Of a stretch of 64,000 nt of DNA, positions 21,368-30,464 are shown piece after piece. The notes below the pieces were generated by a model, which was given only the letters and a program-made list of their open reading frames with translations, ran no database searches and was not told the origin of the DNA. The position numbers and the translations under genes were made by a program. Origin of the DNA: Halomonas borealis. Lineage in GTDB: Bacteria > Pseudomonadota > Gammaproteobacteria > Pseudomonadales > Halomonadaceae. The DNA lies in contig NZ_SDMO01000005.1 in assembly GCF_004798905.1 (NCBI RefSeq), positions 62,001 through 126,000 on the forward strand, given 5' to 3'. Numbering within the stretch: position 1 is the first letter of the stretch; the number at the start of each line of letters is the position of its first letter.

Positions 21368-21715
21368 TCAGGCTCCCCACAGAACTTGAATACCCCAGAC
21401 CAGGAATACAAAGATGGCCAGGATGATGACGGTCTGGACGGCAAGACGAATGCCGGTCGACTTGAGATAATCGGTGGTCACGGTCCAAAGCCCCACCCAG
21501 GCGTGGGCAGACAGGGCCACGAAGGCCAGCAGCGAGAAGATCCGCATCCAGGTCTGGCCGAAGAGCCCGCTCCAGGTCGCATAGTCGAGCCCGGGATGAA
21601 ACAGCAGGTAGCCGACGATGAAGAGCGTGTAGAGAGCCAGGATAATGGCCGAGAGACGCTGAACGAGCCAATCAGACAGGCCGCTGCGCCCGAGGTTCGT
21701 GATATTGGTTACCAT
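21368..21715 (-). CDS. sdhD: Succinate dehydrogenase membrane anchor subunit SdhD
   Basis: A 115-residue protein with three predicted transmembrane helices (about 22-42, 54-80, 89-112). LVQRLSAIILALY resembles the quinone-site helix of SdhD, and AHAWVGLWTVTTDYLK carries the conserved histidine that ligates heme b and the tyrosine/aspartate near the quinone. The ATG lies within the last codons of sdhC (7-bp overlap). A longer upstream extension in this frame overlaps sdhC and is rejected. Confidence 0.94.
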   Translation of the reverse strand: MVTNITNLGRSGLSDWLVQRLSAIILALYTLFIVGYLLFHPGLDYATWSGLFGQTWMRIFSLLAFVALSAHAWVGLWTVTTDYLKSTGIRLAVQTVIILAIFVFLVWGIQVLWGA

Positions 21716-22086
21716 ACCCAGACTCCAGCCAGAATGATCAGGACCACGCTTGCCACCACGGTGATCTGCGCCTTCTTGACACCACCCTCGAGGGTCACGC
21801 CGATGTCGACGTCCATCAGCAGGTGCTTGATGCCGGCCACGAAGTGAAAGGCCAGTGCGGACAACAGCCCCCAAGCGATCAACTTGGCCAGGAAGTTGTG
21901 AGCCAGCGCATCGCTGACCGCCGCGAAGCCTGTGGGCGACGACAAAGAGGCATCCAGCGCCCAGAAGCCGAAGATCAGGCCGATGAAGAGAATGACGCCG
22001 GTGATGCGGTGGACGATCGACGTCAAGGCGGGGAGGGGGAACTGTATCGTGGACAGATCCAGATTTACGGGTCGTTTGCTATTCAC
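21709..22086 (-). CDS. sdhC: Succinate dehydrogenase cytochrome b556 subunit SdhC
   Basis: A 125-residue anchor with three transmembrane helices. The N-terminus RPVNLDLSTIQFPLPALTS followed by IVHRITGV is the family signature, and HFVAGIKHLLMD holds the heme-ligating histidine. It starts at GTG after GAGAG. First gene of the sdhCDAB-sucAB-lpd-sucCD cluster; the promoter at 22218-22246 lies 132 bp upstream. Confidence 0.95.
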   Translation of the reverse strand: MNSKRPVNLDLSTIQFPLPALTSIVHRITGVILFIGLIFGFWALDASLSSPTGFAAVSDALAHNFLAKLIAWGLLSALAFHFVAGIKHLLMDVDIGVTLEGGVKKAQITVVASVVLIILAGVWVW

Positions 22087-22217
22087 GGCTCTCTACACAC
22101 TCTCTTGGCCCGCCAATGGGCACTCGAGGAGGCCCGGTACGGGCGGTGGTTTCGGGAAGGAGAACGATCATGCCTTGCGGGTCACGATCTCCCTTTTCCT
22201 GCCAGTCGCGCGACAAG

Positions 22218-22246
22218 ATTATAGGGTCATGCCCCCATCATGACAA
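22218..22246 (-). promoter_or_regulatory. Sigma70 promoter of the sdh-suc cluster
   Basis: On the minus strand TTGTCA (22246-22241), a 17-bp spacer, then a perfect TATAAT (22223-22218). Strong motif match upstream of sdhC. Confidence 0.75.
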
Positions 22247-22438
22247 ATCTTCAGCCGGCCGACCGGGCCATGGCACGGGCGACGAACGGCGACGACGGTG
22301 CCGCTCCACGACGACTCGACAGGTTCATCGTTGTGCCGCCCAAGGGAGGCAACAACGGCATGATGCACAGCCGCATATCCCGCACGAAATCCGTACAACC
22401 GCGAGCCAGCCGGCGCCGCCTGGCCACCGACGAATGAA

Positions 22439-22466
22439 TTGACAATCGACAAGACGCTTCTATAGT
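22439..22466 (+). promoter_or_regulatory. Sigma70 promoter of gltA
   Basis: A perfect TTGACA at 22439-22444, a 16-bp spacer, and TATAGT at 22461-22466, 76 bp upstream of the gltA ATG. Confidence 0.78.
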
Positions 22467-22542
22467 GGGCGAACCTTTTCGCCGGCAAGTTCAGCGAAAT
22501 CACGACGTATCGCGCCACCACGAACTCGAGAGGAGGCCAGTT

Positions 22543-23829
22543 ATGGCTGACAGGAAAGCAACGTTGACGGTAGAGGGCCTGGAAACATCGATCGAGCTGC
22601 CGGTCTACTCGGGAGCCGCGGGGCCGGATGTCATCGACGTTCGCAGCCTGGGTGCCGAAGGCCTGTTCACCTACGACCCTGGCTTCATGGCGACCTCCTC
22701 CTGCCAATCTGCCATCACCTACATCGATGGTGGCCAGGGCATGCTGCTGCATCGCGGCTACCCCATCGACCAGCTGGCCAAACAGTCCGATTTCGTCGAG
22801 CTGTGCTACCTGCTGCTGTTCGGCGAGCTGCCCGACAAGACCCAGTACAACGAGTTCGCCGGCCGCGTCACCCATCACACCATGGTCCACGAGCAGCTGG
22901 CCAACTTCTTCAAAGGCTTCCGCCGCGACGCCCACCCGATGTCGATCCTGTGTGGCGTGGTCGGCGGCCTCGCGGCCTTCTATCACGATCATCTGGACAT
23001 CACCAAGCAGGAAGATCGTGAGATCAGCGCCATTCGCCTGATCGCCAAGATGCCGACCATCGCCGCCATGTCCCACAAGTACAACGTGGGCCAGCCGTTC
23101 ACCTATCCGCGCAACGACCTGAACTATGCAGAGAACTTCCTCTACATGATGTTCAGCAATCCCTGCGAGGATTATGAGATCAACCCGGTGTTCGCCAAGG
23201 CCATGGATCGCATCTTCATGCTCCACGCCGACCACGAGCAGAACGCCTCCACCTCCACGGTGCGCCTGGCGGGCTCCACCGGCGCCAACCCGTTCGCCTG
23301 CATCAGCGCCGGCATCGCCGCCCTCTGGGGGCCGGCGCACGGCGGCGCCAACGAAGCCGTGCTGAACATGCTCGACGAGATCGGTGACGACTCCGAAGAG
23401 AACATTCAGCGCTTCGTCGACCGCGCCAAGGACAAGAACGATCCGTTCAAGCTGATGGGCTTCGGCCACCGGGTCTATCGCAACTTCGACCCCCGCGCCA
23501 AGGTCATGAAGGAGACCTGCGACGAGGTCCTCGCCCAGCTGGGCAAGGCCGACGACCCGCAGCTCAAGATCGCCAAGCGCCTCGAGCAGATCGCCCTGGA
23601 AGACGACTACTTCATCGATCGCAAGCTCTACCCGAACGTCGACTTCTATTCCGGCATCATCCTCAAGGCCATGGGCATTCCGACCAACATGTTCACCGTG
23701 ATCTTCGCGGTGTCCCGCACCATCGGCTGGATCTCCCACTGGCACGAGATGCTCAGCGACAGCTACAAGATCAGCCGTCCGCGCCAGCTGTACGTGGGCC
23801 ACACCAAGCGCGACTACCCCACCGAGTAA
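22543..23829 (+). CDS. gltA: Type II citrate synthase
   Basis: A 428-residue enzyme condensing acetyl-CoA and oxaloacetate. Length and motifs fit the hexameric, NADH-sensitive proteobacterial type: [50 protein letters not shown] and the C-terminal RPRQLYVG. The start MADRKATL has AGGAGG at ideal spacing; 26 further in-frame codons upstream overlap the promoter and are rejected. Divergent from the sdh-suc cluster. Confidence 0.97.
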   Translation: MADRKATLTVEGLETSIELPVYSGAAGPDVIDVRSLGAEGLFTYDPGFMATSSCQSAITYIDGGQGMLLHRGYPIDQLAKQSDFVELCYLLLFGELPDKTQYNEFAGRVTHHTMVHEQLANFFKGFRRDAHPMSILCGVVGGLAAFYHDHLDITKQEDREISAIRLIAKMPTIAAMSHKYNVGQPFTYPRNDLNYAENFLYMMFSNPCEDYEINPVFAKAMDRIFMLHADHEQNASTSTVRLAGSTGANPFACISAGIAALWGPAHGGANEAVLNMLDEIGDDSEENIQRFVDRAKDKNDPFKLMGFGHRVYRNFDPRAKVMKETCDEVLAQLGKADDPQLKIAKRLEQIALEDDYFIDRKLYPNVDFYSGIILKAMGIPTNMFTVIFAVSRTIGWISHWHEMLSDSYKISRPRQLYVGHTKRDYPTE

Positions 23830-23855
23830 GCCGGGCGTCGGTACGCACCGCTGTA

Positions 23856-23883
23856 GAAGGCCGCCCCGAGGGGCGGCCTTCTT
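23856..23883 (+). terminator. Terminator after gltA
   Basis: GAAGGCCGCCCC-GA-GGGGCGGCCTTC stem followed by TTC/TT, 26 bp after the gltA stop. Confidence 0.85.
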
Positions 23884-24434
23884 CATTCGGGTGCCACACA
23901 GCGCGCCCCGCCCACGCGCACTCTGCCTACGTCCGACACAAGGCTCAGCCTTGCCTGCGCAGGCGCCTCGAGGGGCCTCCCACACCCGCCACGACACCTC
24001 ACGTCGAGCTTACTGCGCGTCAGCGACGAACGGCCACGGGCCGACCGCCATGCCTCACTCGAAGACGGCATAGAGGGCGATTCACCCGCCGATCGCCACG
24101 CTTTCCCCATCGACTTCCACTCCCCCACCCTGGGATGAAGCGTTTTCCACACATTCTGTGGACAAGCCTGTTCAAAACCTTTGGGGAACCGCCCATAATC
24201 GCCATGAATAGCGGCTCGCGCTCAGATTGATCAACTTTTGACCTAACTCAAGCCTTTGATTTTAAACAACTAATTCACAAACCCCATAGCCACGGGGCTG
24301 CGAGGCCATCCTGTGCACAAGCTTTGGTGCGGGAGCCTAACAGGTGGACAAGTCAAGGCCTGGCAAGACTTTTTCCTAGTCAAAAAGTATGGCCCCGTGC
24401 GATGAGACGCCTGAAAAACGCCGATGACGGAGAC
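23884..24434. other. 550-bp non-coding gap with DnaA-box-like motifs and an AT-rich tract
   Basis: No open frame here has a ribosome site or recognisable product. The left half (to about 24110) is GC-rich and featureless. The right half holds near-matches to the DnaA box TTATCCACA: TTTTCCACA at 24143-24151, TTGTCCACA on the minus strand at 24157-24165, TTGTGCACA (minus) at 24312-24320 and TTGTCCACC (minus) at 24343-24351. Between them, 24222-24281 is unusually AT-rich for this window. A plus-strand TTCAAA-17 bp-CATAAT pair lies at 24171-24199. An inverted repeat ACTTTTT/AAAAAGT is at 24368-24388. Confidence 0.5.
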
Positions 24435-24456
24435 AAAAAAAGACGCGCTCGGCGTC
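24435..24456 (-). terminator. Terminator of the gltX-tRNA transcript
   Basis: On the minus strand GACGC-CGAGC-GCGTC followed by seven T. It lies 24 bp after the tRNA-Glu CCA end. Confidence 0.82.
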
Positions 24457-24479
24457 CGGAGGGAATAACAAGGAGGTAG

Positions 24480-24555
24480 TGGCGTCCCATAGGGGGTTTG
24501 AACCCCTGTTACCGCCGTGAAAGGGCGGTGTCCTGGACCACTAGACGAATGGGAC
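24480..24555 (-). tRNA. tRNA-Glu (anticodon TTC)
   Basis: A full cloverleaf on the minus strand: acceptor GTCCCAT/ATGGGAC, anticodon arm CCGCC-CTTTCAC-GGCGG with TTC, TPsiC arm with GGTTTGAACCC, and an encoded CCA at 24482-24480. 76 bases. It lies 22 bp after tRNA-Ala and downstream of the glutamyl-tRNA synthetase gene. Confidence 0.97.
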
Positions 24556-24577
24556 GCATCATCTTCTTTGACGCTGA

Positions 24578-24653
24578 TGGTGGAGCCTAGCGGGATCGAA
24601 CCGCTGACCTCAACACTGCCAGTGTTGCGCTCTCCCAGCTGAGCTAAGGCCCC
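24578..24653 (-). tRNA. tRNA-Ala (anticodon GGC)
   Basis: Cloverleaf on the minus strand: acceptor GGGGCCT/AGGCTCC with the alanine identity wobble G3-U70, D arm AGCTCAGCTGGGAGAGC, anticodon loop CTGGCAG (GGC), TPsiC GGTTCGATCC, and encoded CCA. 76 bases. Confidence 0.97.
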
Positions 24654-24779
24654 ACATGTCGCGAAGACGAGGCGTATATTACTGCGACTCCTCGCCTTCG
24701 TCAACCGATTCCCGAGAAAAGAGGGAACACGTCGCAGGAAGGACAGAGGCCCTTCCCTCTCCAAGCGGCGCGGCGCACC

Positions 24780-26258
<1,479 letters not shown>

Positions 26259-26895
26259 GTCGTCCTTGGTCCGGTCGAGGGAGTGGAGCCCCGGAGCACC
26301 GAGCCGATCACACACGGCCGCATTGCTCGTGCCATGCCGACGGTCGTCCGGGGAATGTGTGCATTATACGCACCTCGCGTGATGCCGGCAGCCGCGCCGT
26401 GGAATCATTCGCGATCGATGAGGTCCACCACTGACTCCCACTTAGCTGAGGCCTCACCATGCTTTTCTCGCCGCCCGACGACTATAGCAGCGCCACGGTT
26501 ATCGGCGCGTCGTTCATCGCGCCCCTGCTGGCCGATCCAGGGCTATCGCGTAAACCAGGTCGCCCATAGCAGGCCGATGACAATCGGCCGCATTGGAGCC
26601 TCGACGCCTCAACCCCGACATGTGCCGTCATCCCGGCACCATCGGCATCGCACCGCCGGCGCCTCTCCAAGCCCGCATGCGTCACCCCGGCGTCATGAGC
26701 GAGCGGCCGGATGCGCCCCTGAGCGCTCGCTCACCGCTCGACTTCGGCGATTTCGGGAATCGGGGGCGCCTTCCTCCTCCCCTGGTGGAGGCAAGCGGGC
26801 GAACGGACATAACGTTGATGCTCGGTATTGCACCGCCCCGAGCAATCACAGACCATGCTTTCTCTTTACAGACGACCTTAGACAGGACTGCGTTC
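26259..26895. other. 637-bp gap between gltX and the XRE regulator
   Basis: No supported gene. It holds the probable gltX -10 (26363-26368, minus) and an inverted repeat TGAGCGAGCG/CGCTCGCTCA at 26696-26705 and 26724-26733 with an 18-base loop and no T run. Short open frames here are arginine-rich and lack ribosome sites. Confidence 0.5.
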
Positions 26896-27483
26896 ATGGA
26901 AACCCTCGGCCCACGAATCAAACAGTTACGCCAGGAGGCTCGACTAAACAAGGCCGCCCTGGCCCGCCGAGTCGGCGTCTCGGACGTCACCATCTCCTAC
27001 TGGGAATCCGGCGCCATCAAACAGATCGGCCACGAGCGCCTGGTCGCCCTGGCCGCGGCCCTCGACTGCCCGCTGTCCTCCCTGCTCGATAACGGTACCC
27101 GCCGACCGGCCCCACTATTCCTCAAGACCGAGGGAGCACCACCCTGGGAAGGCAGCGAGGCCAAGGGCATCGAGCTGCCCATCGAGCTCACCCCCGGGCA
27201 ACGCTGGGACGGCGACTGCCACCTGGTGACGCCGGCCCCCGGCGAGGCGCTCGATTACCTGAACGCCGGCGACCTGGCGGCCATTGCGCCGACCGACATC
27301 TTCCGCCAGCCGGGGCTCTACCTGATCGAAGAAGCCGGAAAGCTGGCGCTACGCCGAGTTCAACAGGATGCCAAGGGCGAGCTGACCTTCCAGCGCCATG
27401 ACGATGCCAGGCCCGCTCCCTACACACCCGACTGCCACCTGCTGGGCAAGGTCGTCGCGTTGTGGCGTCACGAGACCCTGTAA
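26896..27483 (+). CDS. XRE-family regulator with a degenerate S24/LexA-like C-terminal domain
   Basis: A 195-residue DNA-binding protein. Residues 3-60 form a Cro/CI helix-turn-helix (IKQLRQEARLNKAALARRVGVSDVTISYWESG). Residues about 110-190 look like the LexA/CI S24 fold: YLNAGDLAAI, QPGLYLIEEAGKLALRRV, and a final LLGKVVALWRHETL strand. The usual GDSM catalytic serine is replaced (PGEALDYL) and the catalytic lysine position reads ALRRV, so self-cleavage looks unlikely. The ATG before ETLGPRIKQLR is chosen because the helix-turn-helix starts there; an upstream extension in frame is unlike a protein. Targets unknown; it has no obvious partner gene. Confidence 0.82.
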   Translation: METLGPRIKQLRQEARLNKAALARRVGVSDVTISYWESGAIKQIGHERLVALAAALDCPLSSLLDNGTRRPAPLFLKTEGAPPWEGSEAKGIELPIELTPGQRWDGDCHLVTPAPGEALDYLNAGDLAAIAPTDIFRQPGLYLIEEAGKLALRRVQQDAKGELTFQRHDDARPAPYTPDCHLLGKVVALWRHETL

Positions 27484-27493
27484 ACCGACGCCC

Positions 27494-28081
27494 TCATTCC
27501 ACCTCGATGACGTTCACCTGATCGGTGGTATGCCGCGGCTCGCTGCCGATCAGGAAACGCTGCCGGGCACTGATCACCTTGCCCAGCCCATGCCGCGACG
27601 CCTGCACCAGGGGACCTTTCAGGTGCTGCCCCCGATCGCCCAGCCGTTCCCGTACGTTAGGCGGCTGCACCTGGGCCGCCGGCATGTTGACGGTAATACG
27701 ATAACCACCGTCGGGCAGTCCGCTACCCGGGCCGAACGGTCCGGCGACGAAGCCCTCAGCTCCGACCGCGGTACGCTCCTGCCAGCGCACACCACTAAGC
27801 TCGCGCTCCACCAGCACCTGTAGATGCGTCGCCTCCGGCAGGTTGGTCCCCCCCTCGACCATCAGGCGTCGATCGCGGCGCAACCGGGCATCGATATTGA
27901 TGCTCACCACCGCCTCGAACGGCGTGACGCTGGCCTCCGCCGCAGCCTGCGTCGAGGCCTCGGGCTGGGCCACGCCGCCCAAGCGTTCATCGCCCGGCGG
28001 CGGCTCATCCCCACCGTCGCCGCAACCCGTCAGCGCTACCATCAGCGCGATCCACCACACGCCTCGCTGCCATGCTGTCAT
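27494..28081 (-). CDS. Putative outer-membrane lipoprotein of unknown function
   Basis: A 195-residue protein with a lipoprotein signal (WWIALMVALTGC, lipid-modified Cys20; residue +2 is Gly, which favours outer-membrane sorting). After a low-complexity Pro/Glu/Gln/Ala segment (21-55) comes a probable beta-rich domain (60-195) with INIDARLRRDRRLMVEG, LQVLVERELSGVRW and PDGGYRITVNMP, suggestive of an immunoglobulin-like or similar sandwich. I do not recognise the family. Good GGGAG site. It converges on the XRE gene (10 bp between stop codons) and diverges from dusA. Confidence 0.75.
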   Translation of the reverse strand: MTAWQRGVWWIALMVALTGCGDGGDEPPPGDERLGGVAQPEASTQAAAEASVTPFEAVVSINIDARLRRDRRLMVEGGTNLPEATHLQVLVERELSGVRWQERTAVGAEGFVAGPFGPGSGLPDGGYRITVNMPAAQVQPPNVRERLGDRGQHLKGPLVQASRHGLGKVISARQRFLIGSEPRHTTDQVNVIEVE

Positions 28082-28246
28082 GCCCGTTCTCCCTGTCCGG
28101 AAATGCCCGATTCATGCTGACGATGTCGACACAGGGTCGCATGGGGCGCCCTCGCCAGGCGACTCGTGACGCTTCAAGCGCGCATAGACGCCAACGGGTC
28201 ACGAGGACAGGGCGACCTCGATGCTCGCACCCCGCGTCATGGCTGA

Positions 28247-28252
28247 TAGAAT
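28247..28252 (+). promoter_or_regulatory. Extended -10 element upstream of dusA
   Basis: TGA-TAGAAT at 28244-28252 matches the extended -10 pattern, 31 bp before the chosen dusA start. No clear -35. Confidence 0.45.
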
Positions 28253-28282
28253 ACGCCCTCCTCGAATGACCCCGTGACGACG

Positions 28283-29278
28283 ATGACCGACCTCGACCGT
28301 ACCTTTTCCGTGGCGCCCATGATGGATTGGACGACCCGCGACTACCGCGCATTCGCCCGAACGCTGACGCGCCATACCCTACTCTACACCGAGATGGTGA
28401 CCACCGGCGCCATCCTGCACGGCAGCCCGCGTGAACGCTTCCTCGGCTATGACGCGGTCGAGCACCCGCTGGCCCTGCAACTGGGCGGCAGCGATGCCGG
28501 CGCGTTGGCAGAATGCGCGGCGATCGCCGAGGCCTGGGGCTATGACGAGGTCAACCTCAACGTCGGCTGCCCCAGCGACCGGGTACAGAACAACCTGATC
28601 GGCGCCTGCCTGATGGCCTATCCGGAGAAGGTGGCTGTGGCGGTTGCGGCCATGCGCGAGGCGGTATCGATCCCGGTCACCGTGAAGTGCCGCATCGGCA
28701 TCGACGACCAGGATGCGGACGCCGACCTGGCCCGCTTCATCGAACGCGTCGCCGATGCCGGCTGCGAGGTGTTCACCGTGCATGCCCGCAAGGCCTGGCT
28801 GGAAGGGCTCTCGCCCAAGCAGAACCGCGATGTGCCACCGCTCGACTATGGGCGGGTGCATCGCCTGAAACAGCAGCGCCCGGAGCTGCATATCGGCATC
28901 AACGGCGGACTCAAGACGCTGGACGAATGCCAGGCCCAGCTCGAGCACGTGGACAGCGTGATGGTCGGCCGAGAGGCTTACCAGAACCCCTGGCTGCTGG
29001 CCGACGTCGACCGACGCCTCTATGGCGAGCCCGGCCCGACGCTCGACCGCCATGCCGCCGCCGAGGCCTTCCGCCCCTACATCGCACGCCGGCTCGAGGA
29101 AGGCGCGAAGCTCAACCACATGACCCGACACCTGCTCGGCCTGTTCCAGGGCTGCCCGGGCGGTCGCAAGTTCCGCCGCCATCTCTCCGAGAATGCCCAC
29201 CGCGAGGGCGCCGGGCTCTCGATCTTCGACGATGCGCTGGGCCTGGTCCCGCCGCAGCAAGCCAGCCTCGCCGGCTGA
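28283..29278 (+). CDS. dusA: tRNA-dihydrouridine(20/20a) synthase
   Basis: An FMN enzyme of about 331 residues that reduces uridines 20 and 20a of the tRNA D-loop. Seen: FSVAPMMDWTTRDYRAF, YTEMVTTGAILHG, NLNVGCPSDRVQ with the catalytic cysteine, FTVHARKAWLEGLSPKQNR (the DusA-subfamily signature), and INGGL for FMN phosphate binding. The start is uncertain: ATG at 28283 is used, GTG at 28274 is equally in frame, and neither has a clear ribosome site. Confidence 0.95.
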   Translation: MTDLDRTFSVAPMMDWTTRDYRAFARTLTRHTLLYTEMVTTGAILHGSPRERFLGYDAVEHPLALQLGGSDAGALAECAAIAEAWGYDEVNLNVGCPSDRVQNNLIGACLMAYPEKVAVAVAAMREAVSIPVTVKCRIGIDDQDADADLARFIERVADAGCEVFTVHARKAWLEGLSPKQNRDVPPLDYGRVHRLKQQRPELHIGINGGLKTLDECQAQLEHVDSVMVGREAYQNPWLLADVDRRLYGEPGPTLDRHAAAEAFRPYIARRLEEGAKLNHMTRHLLGLFQGCPGGRKFRRHLSENAHREGAGLSIFDDALGLVPPQQASLAG

Positions 29279-29282
29279 CTCC

Positions 29283-30314
29283 TCAGTACAGGGCGTCCGG
29301 CGGCGGATCGAGGCTCGACTGGAAGCTCTCGACGGCGCTCTCGGCCTCCTCGATGGCATCGAAGCGGGCGATGTGGAACAAGGCCTCGCCCTCGTTGGCC
29401 AACGGCAGGCGACTCATGCCGATCACGATGCCATCGGCCACGGCACGTACCTCGCCCTCGGCATTGCCGAAGGGGTCGGCCACCTTCCCCAGTAGCTCGC
29501 CCGCGGCCACCCTTGCGCCCAGGCGCACCCGAGGGCGCAGGATGCCGTCGATCGGTGCCCGTGCCCAGCTCGAGCCACCGGCCACCTCGGCGGCCGGTGG
29601 CGGGCGCCGGCGCTTTTCTCCCCCCAGCATGCCGAGCCGGCGCATCACCCTCAGCACGCCCCTCACCCCGGGCGCGATCGCCCACTCGTCGAAACGCAAC
29701 GCCTCGCCGGCCTCGTAGGTGAGCACCGGGATATCGCGGCTCTCGGCATAGTGCCGCAGGCTGCCGTCACGCAGCTCGGCGTTGAGGATCACCGGCGCCC
29801 CGAAGGCATCGGCCATGCGCTCGGTCTCGCTGCCGGGCCGCAGCTGCGCACGGATCTGCGGCAGGTTGGTGCGGTGCAGGGCCCCGGTATGCAGGTCGAT
29901 GATATGGGTGGCCTGATCGACGATCTGCTGGCGGAACAGGGCCGCGATGCGCCCCCCCAGGGAGCCCGACTCGCTACCCGGGAAGCAGCGATTGAGGTCG
30001 CGTCGATCGGGCAGGTAACGGCTGTGCTGAACGAAGCCGAAGACATTGACGATCGGCACGCCGACCAGGGTGCCGCGCAGTCCCTTGAGCTGCCGGGAAC
30101 GCAGCAGGCGACGCACGATCTCAACGCCGTTGATCTCGTCGCCATGGATGCCACCACAGACCAGCATCACCGGCCCCGGCTGACGACCGTGAACCACCTC
30201 CACCGGGATATGCAGCGGTGCATGGGTATAGAGCCGGGCCACCGGCACATCGATCTGCTGACGGGTGCCGGGGGCTACGCGAGTATCGGCGAGCTCGAAG
30301 GGAGCACGGGCCAT
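29283..30314 (-). CDS. Succinylglutamate desuccinylase/aspartoacylase-family hydrolase
   Basis: A 343-residue zinc carboxypeptidase-like (M14) hydrolase of the AstE/AspA family. The CGGIHGDEINGVEI motif supplies the first Zn ligands, NRCFPG follows, and IIDLHTG supplies the second histidine. A C-terminal beta domain (about 255-330, WARAPIDGILRPRVRLGARVAAGE) resembles a barrel-sandwich fold common in this branch. Family members deacylate N-acyl amino acids, but no ast genes are near, so the substrate is unknown. AGGAG lies 8 bp before the ATG. It diverges from the TetR gene with a TetR-type palindrome in the gap. Confidence 0.85.
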   Translation of the reverse strand: MARAPFELADTRVAPGTRQQIDVPVARLYTHAPLHIPVEVVHGRQPGPVMLVCGGIHGDEINGVEIVRRLLRSRQLKGLRGTLVGVPIVNVFGFVQHSRYLPDRRDLNRCFPGSESGSLGGRIAALFRQQIVDQATHIIDLHTGALHRTNLPQIRAQLRPGSETERMADAFGAPVILNAELRDGSLRHYAESRDIPVLTYEAGEALRFDEWAIAPGVRGVLRVMRRLGMLGGEKRRRPPPAAEVAGGSSWARAPIDGILRPRVRLGARVAAGELLGKVADPFGNAEGEVRAVADGIVIGMSRLPLANEGEALFHIARFDAIEEAESAVESFQSSLDPPPDALY

Positions 30315-30390
30315 GAAGCGATCTCCTGAGATAAGCGCTGACTCATATTCCCGCATCCCGGCGAATGCCTCAAGAACTCCGGGGTGGCGT

Positions 30391-30410
30391 TGCATTCAGC
30401 GATGAATGTA
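30391..30410. promoter_or_regulatory. Probable TetR operator 1
   Basis: The palindrome TGCATTCA-GCGA-TGAATGTA (7 of 8 positions symmetric) lies between the aspartoacylase-like gene and tetR. It overlaps the -35 region of a putative tetR promoter whose -10 is TAGAAT at 30430-30435. It resembles sites at 36448 and 37958. Confidence 0.65.
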
Positions 30411-30464
30411 AAGTGCCACGCCGCTAAGGTAGAATGACTCCCTCATCATCCGGAGTCATTCCTC

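Larger units (their letters stand above)
22087..22542. other. Divergent control region between sdhC and gltA
   Basis: A 456-bp gap with no convincing gene. It holds a minus-strand promoter (22218-22246) for sdhC and a plus-strand promoter (22439-22466) for gltA, leaving 5' leaders of roughly 125 and 70 bases. About 190 bp between the two core promoters are available for shared regulators; I could not identify a specific operator. Confidence 0.6.

Noticed and set aside
23883..24152. 89-codon minus-strand frame after the gltA terminator
   Set aside because: Ser/Arg-rich, no start context, overlaps the terminator and a DnaA-box-like site.
24368..24388. ACTTTTT/AAAAAGT inverted repeat as a terminator
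   Set aside because: The stem is all A/T apart from one pair, and the better hairpin with seven T at 24435-24456 already ends the tRNA transcript. Left as a repeat only.
26482..26685. Small minus-strand frame of 67 codons in the gltX-XRE gap
   Set aside because: Arg/Gly-rich, no ribosome site and no resemblance to any small protein family I know.
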